This document shows positions 1-7,034 of a DNA stretch of 64,000 nucleotides, in pieces. The notes beneath the pieces were generated by a model. It made no database searches and had not been told where the DNA came from. It was given only the letters and a program-made list of their open reading frames with translations. Every line of letters begins with the position of its first letter. Within the stretch, counting starts at the first letter, position 1. The translations under genes and the position numbers were made by a program. Origin of the DNA: an uncultured Alphaproteobacteria bacterium (GTDB taxonomy: Bacteria; Pseudomonadota; Alphaproteobacteria; CAAGCB01; CAG-977); the NCBI GenBank assembly GCA_944393745.1, contig CALYBD010000009.1:1-64000 (forward strand), written 5' to 3'.

Positions 1-174
1 GACGCTTATTGCGTCATTGAACTTGACGACCGATCCCATAATACCAAACAAAGCAAAGACCTTGAACGCGATCTTTTCTTTGATTCCGCCCAAATCCGAT
101 CTTTGCGCTATAAAACAAACAACAAACCTTCTCCCGAAGCCCTCCGGAAAGATATCCTGAACGCTCTTTCCTGA
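1..174 (+). CDS. C-terminal end of a DUF2726 protein (5' end outside window)
   Basis: The first 57 codons are open in frame 1 and end at TGA 172-174. The translation starts DAYCVIELDDRSHN and continues with K, D and R residues spaced as in the DUF2726 core (I-E-L-D-D-x-S-H, then R-D in the next helix). DUF2726 is a restriction-endonuclease-like fold often joined to zinc-finger or helicase domains; here only the end of the domain is visible, so the full architecture and role cannot be stated. The D-D and S-H positions fit the putative nuclease core. A strong terminator follows at 249-283. Confidence 0.6.
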   Translation, partial: DAYCVIELDDRSHNTKQSKDLERDLFFDSAQIRSLRYKTNNKPSPEALRKDILNALS

Positions 175-248
175 TTATTTAATTGCAAAACATAGGAAAA
201 TATGACAATATAATATCATTACGCTTGATTATGTATCTAAAAAAGGCT

Positions 249-283
249 TATCCCCCGGTCTGCACACCGGGGGATAATTTTTT
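249..283 (+). terminator. Rho-independent terminator after the DUF2726 gene
   Basis: A perfect 11-bp stem (TATCCCCCGGT 249-259 with ACCGGGGGATA 266-276) and a 6-nt loop are followed by a run of T at 278-283. It lies 75 bases after the stop codon. Confidence 0.85.
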
Positions 284-478
284 AACAGGCTTCGTTAGCG
301 AAGATTATTAAAAAGAAGAAAACTAAAATGATAATTTTAAAAACTTTCTCGCCAATTTTACGCTTTTTTATGTATCTCACCTCCTTTCATAAAAAGTGAT
401 TGGAGGGAATGCCGGAAAAAGTTTTAACCGACACCGCCGACAGTATTAAAACAATTCCTGCCGGAACGCAACGTTTCC

Positions 479-557
479 TTTCTCATCATTCCCGAGGGGC
501 CTCAAAAGGAAAAGCGCAGCGTTGCCTTTTGAGAACTAGCCCTTCGGCGATGAGAAA
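479..557. repeat. Long imperfect palindrome, possible structured RNA or palindromic repeat
   Basis: Nested complementary arms form one long hairpin: TTTCTCATC (479-487) with GATGAGAAA (549-557); CCGAGGG (492-498) with CCCTTCGG (540-547, one bulged T); and CTCAAAAGG (501-509) with CCTTTTGAG (525-533). The ordered nesting of three arms is unlikely by chance. Its identity is unknown. It could be a mobile palindromic repeat, a small RNA, or part of an insertion-sequence end. Confidence 0.55.
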
Positions 558-576
558 AAGCGTTTTGTCATAGGTT

Positions 577-646
577 AAAAAAGAGGCGGGGGATCACCCG
601 GTTTGCAGGTCAGGAACTGACCGAAAATCGGGGAAACCTCTTTTTT
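577..646 (+). ncRNA. Branched hairpin element, possible small RNA or complex terminator
   Basis: An outer 10-bp stem (AAAAAAGAGG 577-586 with CCTCTTTTTT 637-646) encloses two hairpins: CGGG/CCCG (587-590, 597-600) and GGTCAG/CTGACC (608-613, 617-622). The 3' strand of the outer stem is itself a T tract, as in terminators. It lies 19 bases after the palindrome at 479-557, so the two may belong to one transcript. No known RNA family is recognised. Confidence 0.4.
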
Positions 647-1074
647 AAGCGAAGCGATACCTTGACAAAACAAGATACAGCCCTTTGGGGGCGTTCGGGG
701 GACAAACTGCGGTCAGCCTTAAAAAACAAAAGAACAACGTTCTTTTTCAAAACTAAAAGGTGAAAAAGTGAAAAATGCGAATCCTTGCTACAACGCCGTG
801 ATGACTTTTGTTCGATCACTGAAAAAACAAATAAAAACAATATGATAATTTTTTATAAAAATCTTTACCGCACACGCTGAAAGGGAAACAAAAATTCTTT
901 TGACTTTTTGCTTTGAACTCTTACACTTCTGACAACCGTAAAGCGGCCGCCGATGTCTGGACGTAAAGTTATAGAGCTTAATACTCGTCAAGATCTTGTC
1001 TGGCACCGGCTTTTTTATCTTGTTGGGTTGTTTGTGTCGATATTCGCGCACGTTAATAATTTTAAGGAAAAAAG

Positions 1075-1536
1075 ATGTTTAACCGCTTTATTGGCGTTGA
1101 TGTCGCCAAAGCAAAAGTTGACGTGTTTCTGTCGGAAACCGGAGAACTGCTGCAAATTAAAAATATCGAAACTGATTTAAAGCGTTTTGTTCAATTTTTA
1201 GAATGAACCGAAGAAACGCTGGTAGTCATCGATTTAACCGGCGGCTATGAAACACAATGCGTCAAAGCCTTTTATCAGGCCGGCTTTACGATCCACCGGG
1301 CGGAAGGCCGTAAAGTCAAAGCTTTTATGCGCGCCTGCGGCCAGCTGGCTAAAACGGATTCAATCGACGCCCGCGCTTTGTTTATTTGCGCCTTAACCGC
1401 AATCAAAAGAGATAAAGAAATGAAACGCTTCCATGAAAAATTGATTAAAAACGGTAAAAAGAAAATGGTCGCTCTCGTCGCCGTTATGCGTAAAATGATC
1501 ATCATTCTTAACGCTAAATGTAAAAATTTAAATTAG
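1075..1536 (+). pseudogene. Degenerate IS110-family transposase
   Basis: Reading from ATG 1075 (preceded by AAGGAAAAAAG) gives MFNRFIGVDVAKAKVDVF, a TGA stop at codon 44 (1204-1206), then TGGYE, KTDSIDARAL and, after a large internal deletion, KKMVALVAVMRKMIIILNA to TAG 1534-1536. The IS110 DEDD (RuvC-like) residues are visible: D in GVDVAK, E in GGYE, D and D in TDSIDA. IS110 enzymes are usually over 300 residues and carry a C-terminal domain with a catalytic serine; that part is missing, leaving about 154 codons. The element is therefore inactive. Other genes here use TGA as an ordinary stop, so recoding is unlikely. Confidence 0.85.
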
Positions 1537-1617
1537 TGGGTTGATATCTTTTTACCAGCTTTCTATCTGATGACTCATCGCTAAAATAAAACCCTCATTT
1601 TGTTCCGGAGGGCTGTT

Positions 1618-2274
1618 ATGTCATCAATCCAAACTGTTCGCTCTTGTTCACCAAAAGAAGAAATCTTTAATTCCATAACTCACGGAATCGGTGCCCTGTT
1701 CAGTATCACTTGCCTGACGCTTTTGGTCGCCTTGTCCTCTCAATACGGGAATAAATGGAGTGTTCTTTCCAGTTGTATCTTCGGGTTCAGCATGATGATG
1801 ATGTATACGGCTTCTACCGTCTATCATGCCGTTGCACCCTCGGAAACAAAAAAACTTCTGAAAAAAATAGACCATATTGCAATCTATTTCTTAATCGCTG
1901 GAACATATTCGCCAATTTTACTGGTCTTAATGCGTAATCCCATCGGCTGGTCACTGTTGGCCGCCGTTTGGGGATTGGCGTTAATCGGAACGGTTTTAAA
2001 GCTGGTATTGACAAATATTGACGGTCGGTTTTGGTCTGTTGCTTTGTACCTGATTATGGGGTGGCTGATTGTCGTTGCTTTTCCTCATGTCTTGAATGTA
2101 TTGCCGGCAAGAGCGGTGTTTTTTTTATTTCTCGGCGGGATTTTTTATACCGTCGGCGTGTTTTTTTATGTTTGGAAAAGTCGGCCTTATACGCATCTTG
2201 TTTGGCATTGTTTTGTGCTGTTGGGATCGATAATGCATTTTTTTGCGATTTTGTTTTCGTGCGTTTTTGTTTGA
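1618..2274 (+). CDS. trhA: TrhA/hemolysin III (PAQR) family membrane protein
   Basis: A 218-residue polytopic membrane protein. It begins with a short cytoplasmic stretch followed by EEIFNSITHGIGALFSI, the family's first helix with its conserved His, then a Ser/His motif in ASTVYHA, Asp/His in KKIDHIAIYFLIAGTYSP, and HLVWHCFVLLGSIMHF near the end. These His, Asp and Ser residues match the metal site of PAQR/hemolysin III proteins; bacterial members are linked to membrane-lipid or fluidity homeostasis. An in-frame TTG exists at 1600, but GGAGGG at 1607-1612 sits five bases before ATG 1618, so I take that start. It is monocistronic and precedes ispH. Confidence 0.85.
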   Translation: MSSIQTVRSCSPKEEIFNSITHGIGALFSITCLTLLVALSSQYGNKWSVLSSCIFGFSMMMMYTASTVYHAVAPSETKKLLKKIDHIAIYFLIAGTYSPILLVLMRNPIGWSLLAAVWGLALIGTVLKLVLTNIDGRFWSVALYLIMGWLIVVAFPHVLNVLPARAVFFLFLGGIFYTVGVFFYVWKSRPYTHLVWHCFVLLGSIMHFFAILFSCVFV

Positions 2275-2299
2275 TAAATCTCTGATTTTCTTCTTTTCT

Positions 2300-2329
2300 T
2301 TGTCAGGCAGTAAAAGTATGCTGTATATA
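2300..2329 (+). promoter_or_regulatory. Candidate sigma-70 promoter of ispH
   Basis: TTGTCA (2300-2305), an 18-base spacer, then TATATA (2324-2329), 22 bases before the ispH start. Confidence 0.45.
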
Positions 2330-2351
2330 CTGCAGTAATAAAAGGTTTGTT

Positions 2352-3296
2352 ATGTCTTTGCCTGATTTAAAAGTTGTGTTGGCTTCTCCGCGCGGATTTT
2401 GCGCCGGGGTGACCCGTGCCGTTCAGATTGTTTCCATGGCGTTGAAAAAGTTCGGGACGCCCGTTTATGTCCGTCACGAGATTGTTCATAACAAGTATGT
2501 CGTGCAAAAATTGGCCGACGAAGGCGCCGTTTTTGTTAACGAGCTTGATGAAGTTCCTGACGGCGCCGTGGTTATTTTTTCGGCGCACGGAGTCCCGCAG
2601 TCTGTGGTTGATGAAGCCTATCGCCGCGGTTTGACAACAATTGACGCGACTTGTCCGTTGGTTGAAAAAGTGCATAAAGAGGCACGACGCAACTATGAAC
2701 AAGGCCGAAAAACCCTTTTGATCGGTCATCAGGGACACCCGGAAGTTATCGGGACAATGGGGCAGATTCCGCCGGGAGAAATAAAATTAATTTCAACGAT
2801 TGCGGATATAGATGATGTGCCGGCCGCTTGGGCGGATCACTTGGGGTATGTGACACAGACGACGTTATCTTTGGACGAAACGGCAGGTCTGTTGCAAGCG
2901 CTGCAAAAACGTTTTCCGGCCGTGCAAAAACCGCATCAAAACGATATTTGTTATGCCACAACGAATCGTCAAAAGGCCGTAAAAGCCATTGCCGCACAGT
3001 GTGATCTGTTGATGGTCATCGGCGCACCGAATTCGTCAAATTCAAAACGTCTGGTGGAAGTCGCCAAAGAATCCGGGTGTCTTCGCTCTATTTTAGTACA
3101 GCGGGCGTCCGAAATTAATTGGGAACATTTGTTCGGTGTTAAAACGCTGGGCATTACGGCGGGGGCTTCCGCGCCGGAAGTACTGGTCCGTGAAGTGATC
3201 GAAGAATTGGAAAAGAATTTTAAAATTACTTTGTCCGAATATGTTGAAACAGAGGAAAAAGTGCTTTTTCCTTTACCGGAATCTTTACGGGACTGA
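2352..3296 (+). CDS. ispH: 4-hydroxy-3-methylbut-2-enyl diphosphate reductase
   Basis: IspH (LytB), 314 residues, the normal length. It carries out the last step of the MEP isoprenoid pathway, reducing HMBPP to IPP and DMAPP with a 4Fe-4S cluster. The three cluster cysteines are in place: C17 (RGFCAGV), C101 (DATCPLV) and C200 (DICYATTNRQ). The substrate-binding motifs HEIVHNK, SAHGVP, GHxGHPE and SNSKRLVEVA are present, as is TAGASAPE near the end. It is followed five bases later by thrB; the pair is probably cotranscribed. The ispH-thrB arrangement is common in alphaproteobacteria. Confidence 0.97.
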   Translation: MSLPDLKVVLASPRGFCAGVTRAVQIVSMALKKFGTPVYVRHEIVHNKYVVQKLADEGAVFVNELDEVPDGAVVIFSAHGVPQSVVDEAYRRGLTTIDATCPLVEKVHKEARRNYEQGRKTLLIGHQGHPEVIGTMGQIPPGEIKLISTIADIDDVPAAWADHLGYVTQTTLSLDETAGLLQALQKRFPAVQKPHQNDICYATTNRQKAVKAIAAQCDLLMVIGAPNSSNSKRLVEVAKESGCLRSILVQRASEINWEHLFGVKTLGITAGASAPEVLVREVIEELEKNFKITLSEYVETEEKVLFPLPESLRD

Positions 3297-3301
3297 TAAA
3301 A

Positions 3302-4267
3302 ATGGCTGTATACACAACGGTATCCGATGCGGATTTGACGGCGTTTCTGGCGCAGTATAATTCAGGAAAGCTTCTTTCTTTTTCGGGTATTTCCGAAGGG
3401 ATTGAGAACAGTAATTACTTTGTGCGGACAACGGCGGGGCAGTTTATTCTGACTTTGTTTGAAAAGCGGGTCAATCCGGCGGAACTGCCCTATTTTTTGG
3501 ATTTAATGGTTCATCTGCATCAAAAAGGAATCGTCTGTCCGTTGCCGGTCGCGGGAACAGACGGCAGAACCTTGCGGGATCTGTGTGCGAAAAAAGCCTG
3601 CCTGACGACGTTTTTAACTGGACAATCCGTACGGCATATTACGGCCAACCACTGCGCCGAACTGGGACGAGCTATGGCACAGATGCATTTGGCAGGGGCA
3701 GATTATGCGGGGGATCGTCCGAATGATTTGTCCGTCAGCGGCTGGGAAAAGCTGTTGGCGAAAATCGGACGGCAGGCAGATGTCGTGGAAAACGGTTTAT
3801 ATGATGAAATAGCGGAAACTCTTGACTTTTTAAAGAATAATTTTCCTTCGGGGTTGCCGCGGGGCGTTATTCATGCCGATTTGTTTCCGGATAACGTGTT
3901 TTTTGAAGAGGGGAAATTATCGGGCATAATAGATTTTTATTTTGCGTGTAACGACTTTTTTGCTTATGAACTGGCGGTTTGTTTGAATGCCTGGTGCTTT
4001 GATCCGCAAACCGGTCGTTTTTTTAAAGATCGTGCGGAAAAAATGTTTTCCGCCTATCAACGCATCAGAGCACTGACGGCTGCGGAAAAGGAAGCTTTGC
4101 CCGTTTTGGCGCAGGGCAGCGCTTTGCGGTTTTTGCTGACCCGTACATACGATTGGCTTAATCGTCCCGAAAAGGCTCTGGTTACACCGAAAAATCCGGC
4201 CGAATACATCAAAAAGCTGCGTTTTCATCGCCGGATCAAATCTTTTGCCGCGTACGGGCTGATGTAA
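3302..4267 (+). CDS. thrB: Homoserine kinase (kinase-fold ThrB)
   Basis: A 321-residue protein of the aminoglycoside-phosphotransferase-like ThrB class found in alphaproteobacteria, not the GHMP type of enterobacteria. It phosphorylates homoserine for threonine synthesis. Visible motifs: the glycine-rich start GISEGIENSNYFV, the catalytic loop HADLFPDN (H191, D193, D197) and the metal-binding IIDF (D211). It starts five bases after ispH, indicating one transcript. Other APH-like kinases share the loop, but the N-terminal EGIENSNYF and the ispH neighbour favour ThrB. Confidence 0.92.
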   Translation: MAVYTTVSDADLTAFLAQYNSGKLLSFSGISEGIENSNYFVRTTAGQFILTLFEKRVNPAELPYFLDLMVHLHQKGIVCPLPVAGTDGRTLRDLCAKKACLTTFLTGQSVRHITANHCAELGRAMAQMHLAGADYAGDRPNDLSVSGWEKLLAKIGRQADVVENGLYDEIAETLDFLKNNFPSGLPRGVIHADLFPDNVFFEEGKLSGIIDFYFACNDFFAYELAVCLNAWCFDPQTGRFFKDRAEKMFSAYQRIRALTAAEKEALPVLAQGSALRFLLTRTYDWLNRPEKALVTPKNPAEYIKKLRFHRRIKSFAAYGLM

Positions 4268-4268
4268 G

Positions 4269-5399
4269 TTATCGGTTGGCTCCCGATTGACGTAAGGCCC
4301 GGATTATTTGCTGTTTTTGTTGATTTCCCGCCGTTTTCTTTAACGACGACATCCTTGACGGACGATCATGAGACACATGAAGCGAAGCCGCAACGGGACG
4401 AGATGTCTGTTCCATATCCGCATAGGTTTTTCCGCTTTCATAAGAATACATCTTGTGATAAGAGCGGTCGTTGATTCCTTTTTTAAACCCTTCGGTATAG
4501 CTTTGCATGCATTCGTCCAGTTTTTTTACGGCCTCCGAAGACAGGGAAAAAGCCGCCGGCTGTGATAAATAATCAGCAGAAATATTTGCCCGCAGATCTT
4601 CGGATACAAATACGTTTTGCAAGATATTCGCAGCCTCTAAGGATTGGGACAGCCCCAGTTTGTTTTTATTGGTTTTGTTTTGAGCGATACCACAGGAAAT
4701 ATTCTGAACGTGCTGTTTTTCATAAAATTCCTGATAGTGTTTAAAGCCGTACCAGCTTTTAAAAGCAACTTCACCTGCTTTTTTGATGTCCCCGGATTTT
4801 TCCATTTCGTCGGAAAAAGCATGATACATGGGAAACTGCGTGACATGGCTTAATACTTCCGGGTGTTTATCCTTGATCTGATAGGCAAAGTTTGCTTCTT
4901 CCGTCCAGGCGGCGGCTTCGGCAGCCCGCTGGAATCTAAATTGATCGGCAATGTTTATATCGGTGCTGTCGTGCAGCAGCTGTCCGGATTTATAATTCTG
5001 AACGGCATGAACCATTTCATGAAAAGCCGTCGCGGCTACGGCAGCCGCGCTGGAATGCTGACGCGGGCAAAGCATAATGGTTTTATATTCTGCAAACATA
5101 CAACCGTCCATTTCGCCGCGAAAATCATTAAAATAAAATTTGAACCCTTGTGCGGCGACATTATCAATTAATTTTTTTCCGGCCGGGACAGAAGAAATAA
5201 TATCAAAAACCTCTGATAAAAGTTTTTTTTCATTTTCTTTCGCGGGACGATAATTCTGAAAAGCCTGCTGCAATACGCCGCGTCCCGTGTTCACCGGCAT
5301 ATAACCGATGTAGTGGACATATAAGTTGTCTTCCATATCCTGACGCGTAGGGGGCGTTTTTTCCTTTTTCCCTTTGAAAAGATTTGAAAGAAATGACAT
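4269..5399 (-). CDS. Putative zinc metallopeptidase, DUF6782-like
   Basis: A protein of 376 residues with a gluzincin-like HEMVH at residues 127-131, inside a predicted helix (AATAFHEMVHAVQNY), and acidic residues about 30 further on that could supply the third zinc ligand. There is no signal peptide, so it is probably cytoplasmic, or secreted by another route. It resembles the protein at 20084-21049 in the HExxH helix and overall plan. The start is taken at ATG 5399 because AAAGGTGA lies just upstream; an in-frame ATG at 5423 has no such site. The C-terminal third is low-complexity and polar. The substrate is unknown. It converges with thrB, one base apart. Confidence 0.6.
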   Translation of the reverse strand: MSFLSNLFKGKKEKTPPTRQDMEDNLYVHYIGYMPVNTGRGVLQQAFQNYRPAKENEKKLLSEVFDIISSVPAGKKLIDNVAAQGFKFYFNDFRGEMDGCMFAEYKTIMLCPRQHSSAAAVAATAFHEMVHAVQNYKSGQLLHDSTDINIADQFRFQRAAEAAAWTEEANFAYQIKDKHPEVLSHVTQFPMYHAFSDEMEKSGDIKKAGEVAFKSWYGFKHYQEFYEKQHVQNISCGIAQNKTNKNKLGLSQSLEAANILQNVFVSEDLRANISADYLSQPAAFSLSSEAVKKLDECMQSYTEGFKKGINDRSYHKMYSYESGKTYADMEQTSRPVAASLHVSHDRPSRMSSLKKTAGNQQKQQIIRALRQSGANR

Positions 5400-5588
5400 T
5401 TTTATCACCTTTTGGAACAGCAATTTTTTAAAAGAATAATAGAATTTTTGTGCTTTTTTGTCAATATTTCCCGATTTCTTTTTTGTCTGCGGAGAAAAAA
5501 CCTTTTATCGTTTTAGGACTGGAATTTTGCGGTAAAAAAAAGTATCTTTGTTGTTAATTGGGTAATAATGAAAAAAGGAAAAAAATCG

Positions 5589-7034
5589 ATGGCTGATGCT
5601 ATTCGTTTTCTGTTGAACGGCGAAAAACGGGAACTGCGCAACGTGCCGCCGTTTATGACCGTATTGCAATATTTGCGTACGGTTGAACATATGACCGGAA
5701 CAAAGGAAGGCTGTGCCGAAGGCGACTGCGGCGCTTGTACGGTCGTGATCGGTGAAGCCGTTGACGGTAAAATGCGTTGGCGCGCCGTAAACAGTTGTAT
5801 TTTACTGTTGGGACGGATCGACGGAAAATATTTATTGACGGTCGAAGGCGTTAAAAATCCGGACGGAACGTTGCATCCCGTGCAGCAGGCGATGGTCGAC
5901 ATGCACGGCACGCAGTGCGGTTTTTGTTCCCCCGGATTTATCATGTCTTTGTTTACGTTGTATCATTGGGAAGGCGACAAACCCGCAACGGACGAAGACA
6001 TTTTTGATATTTTGTCGGGGAATTTGTGCCGTTGTACCGGATATCGCCCGATTTTGGATGTCGCTCATAAGATTGCCTGCGGGAAAAAAGACCGCTTTAC
6101 GGATCACGAATCCGACATTGTCGAGGCCTTGGAATCCATGCAAAGAACGATCGGCATGGAATATGAATATAATTCGCAGAAATATTTTGCCCCCCGTTCT
6201 TTGTCGGCTTTAAGGGATTTGATTGAAGAATATCCGGACGCCCGTTTGGTCGCAGGCGCGACGGATCTGGGCTTGGAAGTCAGTAAGGAATTTAAGGAAT
6301 TTCCCGTTTTAATCGGATTGAGCGAAGTTCCCGAACTCAATAAAGTCGAAGAAACGGACGACGCTTTGATCATCGGAGCGGCCGTTCCTTATACGACATT
6401 GGTCAAGACGTTGGAACGGGTGTTTCCTCCGTTTGCCAAAATTGTCCGCCGTATCGGATCCAACCAGATCAGAACGGTCGGAACGGTCGGCGGCAATATT
6501 TGCAACGCCGCGCCGATTGCCGATTCCATTCCGTCTTTGATGGCGTTGGGGGCGACAATTCGTCTTCGTTCCAAAGACGGTGTGCGTGAATTGCCCGTGG
6601 AAGACTTTTATGTCGGCTATCGACAGACGGTTTTGCAAAAAGGAGAATTTTTGGAATACGTCACTGTTCCGAAATTGCCGAAGGATCATATTTTCAAAGC
6701 ATATAAATTGGCGCGTCGTCGTGATTTGGACGTGGCTTCGATTACGGGCGCGTTTAACATCAAAGTCGATGATAAAGGCATTGTCACGTTTGCCCGCTTG
6801 GGCTATGGCGGCGGCGGTGCCGTTCCGCAGCTGGCGACCAACGCGCAGGACGCTTTGATCGGCAAACCGTGGACGGAGGAAGTCGTGGATCAGGCGATGG
6901 AAGCGATGGTTCAAGACTTTATCAAACGCCGTCCGAAAGGCGATTATCGTTCGGATATCGCTTTGAATTTATTGAAAAGAGTTTACGTTGAAACGACAAC
7001 ACCCGAAGCCGATCTGGAGGTTTGGAAATTATGA
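5589..7034 (+). CDS. xdhA: Xanthine dehydrogenase small subunit (2Fe-2S and FAD)
   Basis: 481 residues. The N-terminal plant-type 2Fe-2S domain has C42, C47, C50 and C70 (GCAEGDCGACTV, NSC). The second helical 2Fe-2S domain has C110, C113, C147 and C149 (GTQCGFCSPG, GNLCRCTGY). From about 180 an FAD domain follows with LVAGATDLG and GSNQIRTVGTVGGNICNA. It passes electrons from the molybdenum subunit to NAD+ in purine catabolism. I choose ATG 5589 (MADAIRF), which has AAGGA at proper spacing; ATG 5568 lacks a ribosome site. Its stop overlaps the xdhB start by four bases (ATGA), so the two are translationally coupled. Confidence 0.93.
   Translation: MADAIRFLLNGEKRELRNVPPFMTVLQYLRTVEHMTGTKEGCAEGDCGACTVVIGEAVDGKMRWRAVNSCILLLGRIDGKYLLTVEGVKNPDGTLHPVQQAMVDMHGTQCGFCSPGFIMSLFTLYHWEGDKPATDEDIFDILSGNLCRCTGYRPILDVAHKIACGKKDRFTDHESDIVEALESMQRTIGMEYEYNSQKYFAPRSLSALRDLIEEYPDARLVAGATDLGLEVSKEFKEFPVLIGLSEVPELNKVEETDDALIIGAAVPYTTLVKTLERVFPPFAKIVRRIGSNQIRTVGTVGGNICNAAPIADSIPSLMALGATIRLRSKDGVRELPVEDFYVGYRQTVLQKGEFLEYVTVPKLPKDHIFKAYKLARRRDLDVASITGAFNIKVDDKGIVTFARLGYGGGGAVPQLATNAQDALIGKPWTEEVVDQAMEAMVQDFIKRRPKGDYRSDIALNLLKRVYVETTTPEADLEVWKL

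Larger units (their letters stand above)
284..1074. other. Gene-free, hairpin-rich stretch
   Basis: I see no convincing gene here. A 54-codon reading frame at 409-573 merely crosses the palindrome at 479-557 and has its Shine-Dalgarno-like GGAGGGA directly abutting the ATG. The stretch holds two structured elements (479-557 and 577-646, listed separately), then AT-rich sequence with many short A or T runs. The last 200 bases, just upstream of the IS110 remnant, would be the left non-coding end of that element, where IS110 elements encode their bridge RNA. Confidence 0.6.

Noticed and set aside
409-573. 54-codon frame in the gene-free stretch
   Set aside because: It mostly translates the palindrome at 479-557, and its Shine-Dalgarno-like sequence abuts the ATG.
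1204-1206. TGA inside the transposase as possible recoded tryptophan
   Set aside because: TGA ends many intact genes here and TGG is used for Trp; the gene also has a large deletion, so it is a decayed copy.
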